Source of the DNA: Pirellulales bacterium
Lineage (GTDB): Bacteria; Planctomycetota; Planctomycetia; Pirellulales; JAICIG01
Assembly: GCA_035533075.1 (NCBI GenBank)
Contig: DATLUO010000194.1
Location: forward strand, 62,001-126,000
Direction: 5' to 3'
DNA length: 64,000 bases
Under the pieces are notes generated by a model. That model worked only from the letters and a program-made list of their open reading frames with translations. It was not told where the DNA came from and made no database searches. This document shows positions 33,356 to 41,754 of this stretch, one piece after another. Positions within the stretch are counted from its first letter, which is position 1. Each line of letters opens with the position of its first letter. Position numbers and translations under genes: made by a program.

Positions 33356-35932
33356 CTAGGAAGCCCGTCCTCCTGTGGCGCGGAAGTGGGCCAGCGTGGC
33401 GGCCAGGCGGCGGTCGTAGTCGCCGAGCGTGGGATGATCGGCGATGGTGCCCGGCCGCCACGATTCGTGAAACGTCTCGAAGATGTGCGTGAGATGCCGC
33501 TCTTCAAGGCCGTAGAGATGAGCCACCACGGCGTCGAGCTCCGAGATCATGCCAAGCTTTTCGTCGGCTTCCAACGGCCCGAAGTCGACGCCGACCGCCG
33601 CGGCCCAGCCGTCGTAACGCTTATCGACCGCCGCCAACCGCCCGGCTAACGTCACCACTCGCCGCCAAAGGGGATTGTCGCGATCGGGCCGCGGGATCGG
33701 GAAAGGGTTGAGCACGAAGAAATTCATCGACGTTTCGACGAACCGACGCGCATACCAATCGAGCGGCAACGATGATAGCACACCGAGCAGGTATGCCTGG
33801 TCGCGCTCGTCGCCACGCGGCCACAGGAAATAGGGACCCTTATTCGTGATGAATAACTTAGGCGGCACGAGGGCGGTAACAACGGTTCGTTGATTGGTGC
33901 GGTTCGTGATATCGCGAAACGCGATCCTCGGTTGATAACACGGCAGCGTCTTCGCTCCGCTCCACCAACCCTCCGCGCGTGTACCCTCGTGCTGGAACTC
34001 GAAATACGGCGACGACGACAGCTTGCGGCCGCGCCGCCGCTTCGCCTGTAAGTGTTCGACCACAGCCTCAGGGTCGGCCCAGGCGTAGTAACGGCCCGTG
34101 TCGGGCTGCCAAAGATCGAACGACTCGCCTTTGAACACCGGCCAATAACCCTTCGGCCGCGTTTCGGAGTTAAGATCCATTAGGGGTTTGTCGTTGGTCG
34201 CGTGCAACTCGCTGTGTGGGCGAGACCGCCACGAACCGTTTCCATTCATGTCGAGCCGCGGCGCCGCGCGGAGCCGCGCAAAGACTTCCAGCGATTCGTC
34301 GGACGGCAACAGCGGCAGCGACGACGTGTCGGTCCACGTCGCGACCTCCTGACCGCTGAATTCGGCGGGAGCACGCCTAACGCCGAACTGGAAGCGTTCG
34401 AAGCTGGGAAAGGGCCCGCGCAACCGCACTACAGTAGCAGGCACACTCCGTGTGCCGTCGCTTTGAGCCGCAGCGGCGTCCACAGACGAGTTCGGCGTCT
34501 TCTCAGATTCGGCTACGGCACACGGAGTGTGCCTGCTACTTTGCGCACCTCGACAAATCCGCGCCAGCGCGATCGTGTACCGCGGCTCGGCCTCGTCAAA
34601 CACCCAGCCCTGCGTGTTGAGGAGCATGTCGAGGTCAACAGCGCTGGCCGACTTGAAGGGATCCTCCCGAAACTCCTTCGACCCTTTCGCGTTCCAGGCC
34701 GAGCGCGGCAGAACGACCCCGATGCGGCCGCCGCCGTTGGCCACAAGCTGCCAGAATCGCCAGCAAAACGCCTTGTAGAGATCCGGATCGCCCGTGCCCA
34801 TGCCGGGATACGGCCCGCTCAAAAGCGCCGCGCGCATCGCGTTGGCCTGCGCGAGCTCCTTCTCGTAGAACTCAACCAGATCGGGGCGTGCTTCGCGCAA
34901 CTGCGCCTTGAGCCGCTCCTGCTCGCGCTGCGTCAGCCCGCGCAAGCCCGGCTCGTGACGCGCCCAAAAAGCATGTTCCTCCAGCGTCGCTTCTTCCCAA
35001 GGCGGATTGCCCAAAATCACATCGAAGCCGGCCCGCTCGCGCAAGAAGACCTCGGGAAAGGCGACCGGGAAGTGCAGCGCGTTCAGCCCCGCCAACGCCT
35101 TGACCGCCGCGCGCTGCTGGCGCGAGCCGACGACGGTCGCTTTCACTTCGTCCCAATGCTCCAGGTCGATCGTGAGCGCTTCGTTCGACATCCGGCACGC
35201 CGTTACGATGTCGCACAACGCCTCGGCCGGTTTGACCGCCTCGCGGGCATCTTCGTACGCCTTGCGGGCCTTGCGCAAGTCGGCCCGTGTCGCGTCGGCG
35301 ATCCGCGCCAACCGCTTGAGCGGCTCCAACGCTTCGCCCACCAGCGATTCGGTATTCATGCGGAACAGCGTGCGCTTCTCGTCGGCGGCGAAATCGACGA
35401 TCTCTTCCACGCGCGCAATGCCCACCAGCGAATTGCCGCATACCAGGTTGTGGTCCAACAGCGACAGCGGCAGGCCGGGCACAAACGTGTGAATCCAGAT
35501 CGACAGCCGCGCAAGCTGCACTGAGACCGGGTTGAGATCGACCCCGTACAGCGAGCGCCGGGCGATCAAACGCCGCACGAGCTGCGTGTCTTCGATCTCG
35601 ACGGAATCGGCCAACGGGCCCAGCGCCTGGCGGGCCGCGTTATAAAGCTGAGCCAGCTCTTGGCGCACGCCCGGCAGCGGCCGGCGGGCCAGATATTGCG
35701 ACATGGCCCGCTCGATATGGTCGACCGCGGCCACCAAGAAATGGCCGCTCCCCATGGCGATGTCGGCCACGCGGAAGTCGAAAAGCTGCTCGGCGGCCGT
35801 GTCGTCGTCGAGCTTGTCGAGCCGCGCGAAATGCTCGCCCAGCGCCAAGCCGAGCGGCTGAAATGCGGTCCCGGCCGGAAGCGTCACCGGCCGAAGCTGC
35901 ACACCGCTGAGAAAGGAATCCATTTCGAACAT
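33356..35932 (-). CDS. N-terminally truncated Eco57I-type restriction-modification methylase
   Basis: The 858-residue protein has the N6-adenine methylase motif I as VADIAMGSGHFLVAAVD and motif IV as DVILGNPPWEEATL, with the family's long insertion YGVDLNPVSVQLARLSIWIH between them. The C-terminal target-recognition region follows (e.g. ITNKGPYFLWPRGDERD). Full-length relatives are about 1,200-1,600 residues. The start is close to motif I and the N-terminal half (helical, nuclease-like in some) is absent, so the gene is probably a remnant of a defence operon. A 108-bp palindromic insertion (34433-34540) is translated within it in frame. Confidence 0.82.
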   Translation of the reverse strand: MFEMDSFLSGVQLRPVTLPAGTAFQPLGLALGEHFARLDKLDDDTAAEQLFDFRVADIAMGSGHFLVAAVDHIERAMSQYLARRPLPGVRQELAQLYNAARQALGPLADSVEIEDTQLVRRLIARRSLYGVDLNPVSVQLARLSIWIHTFVPGLPLSLLDHNLVCGNSLVGIARVEEIVDFAADEKRTLFRMNTESLVGEALEPLKRLARIADATRADLRKARKAYEDAREAVKPAEALCDIVTACRMSNEALTIDLEHWDEVKATVVGSRQQRAAVKALAGLNALHFPVAFPEVFLRERAGFDVILGNPPWEEATLEEHAFWARHEPGLRGLTQREQERLKAQLREARPDLVEFYEKELAQANAMRAALLSGPYPGMGTGDPDLYKAFCWRFWQLVANGGGRIGVVLPRSAWNAKGSKEFREDPFKSASAVDLDMLLNTQGWVFDEAEPRYTIALARICRGAQSSRHTPCAVAESEKTPNSSVDAAAAQSDGTRSVPATVVRLRGPFPSFERFQFGVRRAPAEFSGQEVATWTDTSSLPLLPSDESLEVFARLRAAPRLDMNGNGSWRSRPHSELHATNDKPLMDLNSETRPKGYWPVFKGESFDLWQPDTGRYYAWADPEAVVEHLQAKRRRGRKLSSSPYFEFQHEGTRAEGWWSGAKTLPCYQPRIAFRDITNRTNQRTVVTALVPPKLFITNKGPYFLWPRGDERDQAYLLGVLSSLPLDWYARRFVETSMNFFVLNPFPIPRPDRDNPLWRRVVTLAGRLAAVDKRYDGWAAAVGVDFGPLEADEKLGMISELDAVVAHLYGLEERHLTHIFETFHESWRPGTIADHPTLGDYDRRLAATLAHFRATGGRAS
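34433..34540. repeat. 108-bp palindromic element inside the methylase gene
   Basis: Two perfect 25-base inverted arms (34433-34457 and 34516-34540), each with its own inner GGCACAC-TCC-GTGTGCC hairpin, flank a 58-base loop. It is exactly 36 codons long and reads in frame as a Ser/Arg/Thr/Ala-rich insertion (SSRHTPCAVAESE ... DGTRSVPAT). Confidence 0.8.
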
Positions 35933-35960
35933 TGAGCGTCCCCCGCGCAGCCGTCATTAT

Positions 35961-36467
35961 CTACAACCAGAGGTTGGTCACAATCCCCGCCAGTTTTTCC
36001 GCTTCGGCCTGTGTCAAATCTTCGGGTATCCGAATCACGGCTTCGACGCCCGGCCGCACGCGAACACGCTGCTCGATCATCCGTACCACCTCGCTCGCCT
36101 CAGCGGAAGTGCGGTGCGGAATGATCGCCGGCAATTGCGGATGGGAGTTGTTTTGCGTCGGCGACGCCGCCCCGCCGGCGGCCTCGCGCGCCACGTCGAT
36201 GGCGGGATGAAGCCAGATCAGCCGCGACGGCTGTCCGCGCCGACCGACGCGGAACTCACCGCAGCCGTTGTCGGCAAAAGCCCGCAAAACGTTGATGGCC
36301 GTGCGACGATCGATGCCGCTGGCGCCGAGGCTGTCTACGGAAGTTTCCCCCCGATTTGGATTCTTATGGCGAGCAGCCAGTTCGTCTAAAACGTGCCTCG
36401 CTGCCGAATCGTCACGATAAAGCTCGCGCATGGCTTGGCGGTCCCAACCGCCGATTGCAATAGACAT
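35961..36467 (-). CDS. Unknown DNA-binding-like protein upstream of the methylase gene
   Basis: The 168-residue product (MSIAIGGWDRQAMRELYRDD ... VLDELAARHKNPNRG ... GIDRRTAINVLRAFADNGCG) has a winged-helix-like N-terminal half. The C-terminal region (RVRPGVEAVIRIPEDLTQAE) could be an interaction domain. It lies 28 bp upstream of the methylase on the same strand, so it may be its regulator. It is not recognised. GAGG stands 8 bases before the ATG. Confidence 0.55.
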   Translation of the reverse strand: MSIAIGGWDRQAMRELYRDDSAARHVLDELAARHKNPNRGETSVDSLGASGIDRRTAINVLRAFADNGCGEFRVGRRGQPSRLIWLHPAIDVAREAAGGAASPTQNNSHPQLPAIIPHRTSAEASEVVRMIEQRVRVRPGVEAVIRIPEDLTQAEAEKLAGIVTNLWL

Positions 36468-37899
36468 CGTATAGACCTCGCTAACAGCAAACAAGTCAGC
36501 CGTAACGACTCCTTTTTACCCTATTCGAGCGCCTTGTCAACCATTACGTCCATAAATTTTTTACAGGGTGCTTGCCCAGCGCCGGATCGCCCCTCTCGCA
36601 TGGCTTGCAGAAGAGGCGATGCGCGTCCGCCGGCCCCATCCGGGGCCGAGTTGCGAGCGCTTCGCGTAGCCGTAACACCTGAGGAGGTCGTGCATGGGAC
36701 GCTCGGCCAGAGCGACACGGTTCTCATCCCCCGCGGCGTCGAGCAGCGTCGGACGGGGCCGACATCCACAACGCCAACACGCACGAGGCCCTGGCCACCG
36801 GGCGTGCTGAAACATTGAGCAATGCCGCCACGCGGCCGCCGGTGCCGATCGGCTTCCGCAAATTTGCGTAAGCCGATGAAACACGGGATTTTTGCGTATC
36901 GCGGTCCCGGGCTGCCGCGTTTCCGGAGGCCCTGGCCAATTGCTGCGCAGCGCACAGGTAGGTTTTGCGTAGATCCATCCCAAGCCAGTCAGCAGGTAGA
37001 ACAGCGGGAACGGGCAAGCACCCATGACGAAGGGAGCCCGTGGTTGGCCGAAGCGACTGGCCGACGAAATTTTTTCGTGCGGGGTGGAAAAGTTGGGACG
37101 ACAAAAGCGTATTGCCTTATAGCGCGAAAGAAAGCGGCTACTGAGGACATGGCCTCTGAGCGTGCTGAAGAATTGAGCAGCAAGGCCAACCTGGCGGTCT
37201 ACTCGAACCTCGCCGCGCACGGCTGCCGCAAATTTGCGCCAGCCGATGAAACACGAGGTTTTTGCCCTCGATTGACCTGATAGAGGGTTTTTTAGCGGCT
37301 GCTCAAATGAGGTGCATAGTGGTCATCTGGCTGCCTGTTCTTTGAGCACTTCTATTGTTCGTGCGGCAAACCAGCCCGCCGGCCTTCGTCGAGCTGCGGT
37401 GAGAAGTCGAAAAGATCCGGTCCCAAGCCAGCGGCGCGGTAGAACATCGGGAACGATGCGGGGCAGCGCCCTCCACGGATCCATGCCAAGCCAACCGCGC
37501 GGTAGAACGAGAGGAATGACAGAAAGCTTACAGACAGAAAAATGAGCGGCGATGGTCGTGAATCCAAAATCGAAAATCGAAACCCAAATCACCCCGTACC
37601 CCCCAGATTTACCGTTGCGGCAGCGGTTTTGAAGGCCGGATCGGAATTGCCGCAACCTGTTTGAGGCACTGGCTTTAGAACAAGTATTCAACCTGATGCG
37701 AGTTTTATTTTTGACAACGGTAATTGTTTTTCCGCAACGGTAATTCGCGGGCGGCAATTCCGCCGGACCGCCAGCCGTTCGGCTGCCGAAAACGCACCGC
37801 CGGGCGGACATGAGAAACCGAAAACGGCGGCCCGCCGCCGCGGGTGACGAGTCGGGCAGCACGACGCTCAAGCGTCGCGCCGGGTCTTTGACAACTTGG
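36468..37899. repeat. 1.4-kb gene-free region with dispersed repeats
   Basis: No convincing gene was seen. Two similar segments of about 100 bp (36805-36900 and 37161-37270) each contain the palindrome CGCAAATTTGCG, at 36857-36868 and 37227-37238, followed by AGCCGATGAAACACG. A second unit, CCAAGCCAG ... GGTAGAAC ... GGGAA, occurs three times (about 36980, 37431 and 37487). The region looks like accumulated repeat DNA next to the decayed defence genes. Confidence 0.55.
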
Positions 37900-39531
37900 T
37901 TATGACGAGATGCAGTCCCGAATCTCCGGCTGCTCGATCCGCTCCATCTCGACCGGATAATTTTCGAAAGCCATCGTGTAATAGCTTTCGAACAACGGCT
38001 GCAGATAACCTTCGATCGCCTGGTCGTATTCGGGCTTCACCAGAAACTCGCGGCCATGCGGCGTGGCCCGGATCTCGCCCTCTTCCACCACGACCTCGCC
38101 GCCTTTGATCACATACCGCGGATGGCCGAACATGCGGGCAATATCCGGGTCTTCGTCGTAGATGACCAGGTCGGCGTCGGCCCCGACGCCAAGCTGCCCC
38201 TTCTGCGAGAGGCCCAAGGCCCGGGCCGGCCCCGCCGAGGTGATCGTGGCGATCTCGCCCAACGTGTACTCGCGGTCGAGCTGGGGCAGGTGGATCCGCC
38301 CTTTGGCATGATCCGACAGCTTGGCCAGGCACTCGCGGCGGAAATCGGCCGACATCAAAAGCTGGATGATCTCCGGATACCGCCAGAAGCACGCGCCGTT
38401 GGGATGGTCGGTCGTCAGGTAAACGCGCCAGGGATCGTCGATCAACAGCAGCAGCTCCAGGCCGGCCGCCCATTGCACGGCGTTGACCAGGCTGTTGGGC
38501 CGATAGGTATAGGGCACGATGCCGCAGCCGGTCTCGTTCTCGACGTCGAGGTTGCCCCATTTTCGCCCGGTGAGCTTGTAGAGCAGGTGCTGCCACGGGC
38601 CATCGGCGGTGATCGTCACGGTGTCGCCGAACAACACCGCGCCCGCATCGGTGGTGAACGTCGGATGGGCATTGAAGTATTCCGCCATGGCGACGGTTTC
38701 CGAACGCATCGAACCCCAATCGTCGCCGCCGTAGGCGTGATACTGGAGGTGGGCCAGGTGGGCGCGGTGCCCTTCGAGACGCTTCATCGTTTCGATGGTC
38801 GTGGTGATGTTGCCCGGCACGCCCAGGTTGTTGCAGTGCAGGTGCAGCGGATGCGGCAAGCCGAGTTCGTCGACGATCTGCGCCAGCCCAGAGACGATTG
38901 TGCCGGGCGTGAGCTTGCTGTAACCCTCGATCGGCGAGTCGAGTTGTTTGGCGTCCTTGCCCCATTTCCAGGCCGCCACGCCGCCGGGGTTGACCGCCTT
39001 CACGCCGTAGGCCTTCGAGGCCCAGATTTGCCAGGCCACCACCTGCCGGGCACGCTCGACTTCGCCCGCTTCCAGTAGATCGAGCACGATCTCGTTATTG
39101 GCCATCAGCACCAGGCAGCTCTTGTCGACGATCGGCACATCGCGCAGCTCTTCGTGCGTGTGCTTGGCCGAGAGGATGGGAACGGCGGCTTCATTGACGG
39201 TGGTCCAACCCATGCCGGCGTAAAGATAGCCGGTGGCAAAGGTCGTGGGCGTCATGCCTCCCAGGCCGGCGCGGGTCGTTCGCGAGCGGATGAAGGCGGT
39301 GGTGCGGCGATGGTCTTCGGGCGTCATGGCCCGCGCGAAGTTGATGGCCCCGCCGGCCACGTGCGTGTGAACATCGACGCCGCCGGGAAAGACGATCATC
39401 CCCGTCGCGTCGATGGTGCGTCCGCCCTCGACCGCCGCGACGATCCGCCCGTCGGCGATCGCGATGTCCTGCACGACGCCGTCGATGCCGTTCGCCGGGT
39501 CGTAAACTTTGCCGCCTTTAATCCGAAGCAT
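37900..39531 (-). CDS. fhcA: Formylmethanofuran dehydrogenase/formyltransferase subunit A
   Basis: The 543-residue amidohydrolase-fold protein starts MLRIKGGKVYDPANGIDG. The metal-binding HxH is VDVHTHVAGG and the next part reads NFARAMTPEDHRR. Further family-specific regions are LHCNNLGVPGN, EYFNAHPTFTTDAGAVLFGD and ADLVIYDEDPDIARMFG. FhcA is the hydrolase subunit of the formyltransferase/hydrolase complex that turns formyl-tetrahydromethanopterin to formate in bacterial C1 oxidation, which planctomycetes possess. Here it is alone; subunits B, C and D and Mch are not in the window. Confidence 0.92.
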   Translation of the reverse strand: MLRIKGGKVYDPANGIDGVVQDIAIADGRIVAAVEGGRTIDATGMIVFPGGVDVHTHVAGGAINFARAMTPEDHRRTTAFIRSRTTRAGLGGMTPTTFATGYLYAGMGWTTVNEAAVPILSAKHTHEELRDVPIVDKSCLVLMANNEIVLDLLEAGEVERARQVVAWQIWASKAYGVKAVNPGGVAAWKWGKDAKQLDSPIEGYSKLTPGTIVSGLAQIVDELGLPHPLHLHCNNLGVPGNITTTIETMKRLEGHRAHLAHLQYHAYGGDDWGSMRSETVAMAEYFNAHPTFTTDAGAVLFGDTVTITADGPWQHLLYKLTGRKWGNLDVENETGCGIVPYTYRPNSLVNAVQWAAGLELLLLIDDPWRVYLTTDHPNGACFWRYPEIIQLLMSADFRRECLAKLSDHAKGRIHLPQLDREYTLGEIATITSAGPARALGLSQKGQLGVGADADLVIYDEDPDIARMFGHPRYVIKGGEVVVEEGEIRATPHGREFLVKPEYDQAIEGYLQPLFESYYTMAFENYPVEMERIEQPEIRDCISS

Positions 39532-39570
39532 AGTTTTAGGGTGCGCGTGTTTTGCCGATCTCGTTGTGGC

Positions 39571-39647
39571 GCAGGCTTCCCGCCTGCCGATTTGTGGTGC
39601 AGGCGTCCCGCCTGCGGGTTTGCGGCAGGTGTCCCGCCGGCCTGCCA
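39571..39647. repeat. Palindromic repeat cluster (GCAGGCGTCCCGCCTGC family)
   Basis: Three imperfect units of the type GCAGGC-T/G-TCCCGCCTGC follow one another just upstream of fhcA. A closely similar unit is found within the tolC-like gene (6422-6447). Confidence 0.65.
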
Positions 39648-39847
39648 GTTTTCGCCGGTTAGGACTTCAAGTTACCAGTCGGCGTCCGCGAACGCGAGTG
39701 TGTCGGCGGCCGTGATGCACTCGATGATTCTATTGCCGAACCGGATAATCGCTCTGACCCGCTTGCATGCCGGCCCGGCCGGCCTATCATGGCGGTGGCG
39801 GATGTTCTGCCAACCTCGTTCAACCCCTTTTTACGGAGGCGATTTCG

Positions 39848-40246
39848 ATGCGAAGCCTGACTCTTGCGGCGGCGACCCTGGCGATCACGGCCATCTGTCT
39901 TTCCGGTCTCTCGCGGGCCGACGACGGCACCGGTCCGACCGGCACCTGGAAATGGTCTGCGACGTTCAACAACCAGACCCGCGATTTCACGCTCAAGCTC
40001 AAACTGGAGGGCGACAAGCTCACCGGCGCCATGCTTGGACCGAACAATCAAGAAACCGCGATCGAAAACGGCAGCTACAAAGACGGCGAGGTGGCGTTTG
40101 CGGTCACGCGCGAGCGAAACGGGCAAAAGTTCACCGTCAAGTACAAAGGCAAGGTGAGCGGCGACACCATCAAAGGCACCAGCGAGATCGAACGCGACGG
40201 ACAAACGCGGTCGCGCGACTGGGAAGCCAAACGCGAGAAAGCGTGA
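39848..40246 (+). CDS. Secreted beta-barrel-like small protein
   Basis: The 132-residue protein has a signal peptide (MRSLTLAAATLAITAICLSG ... SRA). The mature region is strand-rich (GTWKWSATFNNQTRDFTLKL, KFTVKYKGKVSGDTIKGT) with a lipocalin-like alternation. Such domains recur in planctomycete secreted proteins and their ligands are unknown. A GGAGG site stands before the ATG at 39848. Confidence 0.65.
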   Translation: MRSLTLAAATLAITAICLSGLSRADDGTGPTGTWKWSATFNNQTRDFTLKLKLEGDKLTGAMLGPNNQETAIENGSYKDGEVAFAVTRERNGQKFTVKYKGKVSGDTIKGTSEIERDGQTRSRDWEAKREKA

Positions 40247-40288
40247 TGACTCACAAAATCGTCGCCGTTGGCATCTTTGCTCCGCGTC

Positions 40289-41752
40289 ATGCACGACTGT
40301 GATTGCCAGTTTCCTGTTCCACCCGTCTCCACGCGGCGGCAAGTGCTGCAACAGGCCGCCTGCGGATTTGGTGGCGTGGCGCTGGCCGGACTGCTGGGCG
40401 AGCAGGCCCGTGCCGCGGCGAATCCCTTGGCGGCCAAACCGCCGCACTTTGCGCCGCGCGCCAAACGCGTGATCTTCCTCTTCATGCAGGGAGGTCCGAG
40501 CCAGGTTGACACGTTCGACTATAAGCCGCTGCTGGCCGAGCGGGACGGCAAGCAGCTCTCGTTCGCCGACGCGCGGCTGATCGCCAACCGCGGACAGCGG
40601 CAGTCGTCGCAACGGGTCATGGCGTCGCCGTGGAAGTTTGCCCGATATGGCGAGTGCGGCCGCTGGTCGTCGGAACTTTTTGCGCACACCGCGGCTCACG
40701 CCGACGATCTTTGCTTCGTCCATTCGCTGCACACCGAAGGCGTGGCTCACGGCCCCGCCACGCTCTTTTTGCACTGCGGCGCCGCGAACCTGGTGCGGCC
40801 CTCCACCGGCTGCTGGGTGGTCTATGGCCTGGGGAGCGAAAACGAAGACTTGCCGGCCTTCGTGTCGATCGCCCCCTCGTCGGGCAACGGCGGACCGCGC
40901 AATTACGGCAACGCCTTTTTGCCCGCCGTCTATCAAGGCATACCGCTGGGCAACGCGGCCGCCAGCGCACGGGCCGCCAGCGCACGGGCCGCCACGTTCG
41001 ACAACCTGACCAATGCCAGCCTGACGTTCGACGACCAGCGGCGGCAGCTCGACTTGCTCTCGCAGCTCAACGGCGAGCAGCTCAGGCAGAAGCCGGGCGA
41101 AAGCGAGCTGGAGGCCGTCATTCAGTCTTATGAGCTGGCCTGGCGAATGCAGACGCACGCTCCCGCCGTGCTCGACCTGGGCCAGGAACCGGCCGAAACG
41201 CTCGACTTGTACGGCATCGGCGAGATGCCCACCGACGATTTCGGCCGAAAGTGCCTGCTGGCCCGCCGGCTGTGCGAGGCAGGCGTGCGCTACGTCCAAG
41301 TGACCTACGGCGACAACACCGCCAACCCCGCCTGGGACCAACACTCGAACCTGCCCAAGCACGCCGAGCATGCCCGTGCCGTCGATCGGCCGATTGCCGG
41401 ACTGCTGGCGGACCTGAAGCGACGCGGACTACTCGACGACACGCTGGTCTGGTGGGGCGGGGAATTCGGCCGCACGCCGTACGCCGAGAAGAACGGCACC
41501 GGCCGCGACCACAACCCCGGCGGTTTCACTATGTGGCTGGCGGGCGGTGGCGTGAAGCCGGGCTTCGCTTTCGGCGGCACCGACGAGTTCGGTCACGAGG
41601 CGATCGCCGACAAGGTCCACATTCGCGATCTGCACGCCACGCTGTTGCACCTGCTGGGCCTGAACCACGAGGCGCTCACCTTCCGCTACGCCGGCCGCAA
41701 CTTCCGGCTGACCGACGTCGCCGGACGAGTGATCAAACCGCTTTTAGCGTAA
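40289..41752 (+). CDS. DUF1501 domain protein, Tat-exported
   Basis: The 487-residue protein has a Tat leader (STRRQVLQQAACGFGGVALA). The sulfatase-like DUF1501 fold follows: the N-terminal motif RVIFLFMQGGPSQVDTFDYK, the middle ARRLCEAGVRYVQVTYGDN, and the C-terminal VWWGGEFGRTPYAEKNGTGR with HNPGGFTMWLAGGG. Planctomycetes carry many such genes, normally in tandem with DUF1549/DUF1553 partners; this one is without a visible partner. Role in extracellular polymer or sulfur-ester metabolism is proposed in general but unproven. Confidence 0.9.
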   Translation: MHDCDCQFPVPPVSTRRQVLQQAACGFGGVALAGLLGEQARAAANPLAAKPPHFAPRAKRVIFLFMQGGPSQVDTFDYKPLLAERDGKQLSFADARLIANRGQRQSSQRVMASPWKFARYGECGRWSSELFAHTAAHADDLCFVHSLHTEGVAHGPATLFLHCGAANLVRPSTGCWVVYGLGSENEDLPAFVSIAPSSGNGGPRNYGNAFLPAVYQGIPLGNAAASARAASARAATFDNLTNASLTFDDQRRQLDLLSQLNGEQLRQKPGESELEAVIQSYELAWRMQTHAPAVLDLGQEPAETLDLYGIGEMPTDDFGRKCLLARRLCEAGVRYVQVTYGDNTANPAWDQHSNLPKHAEHARAVDRPIAGLLADLKRRGLLDDTLVWWGGEFGRTPYAEKNGTGRDHNPGGFTMWLAGGGVKPGFAFGGTDEFGHEAIADKVHIRDLHATLLHLLGLNHEALTFRYAGRNFRLTDVAGRVIKPLLA

Positions 41753-41754
41753 CC

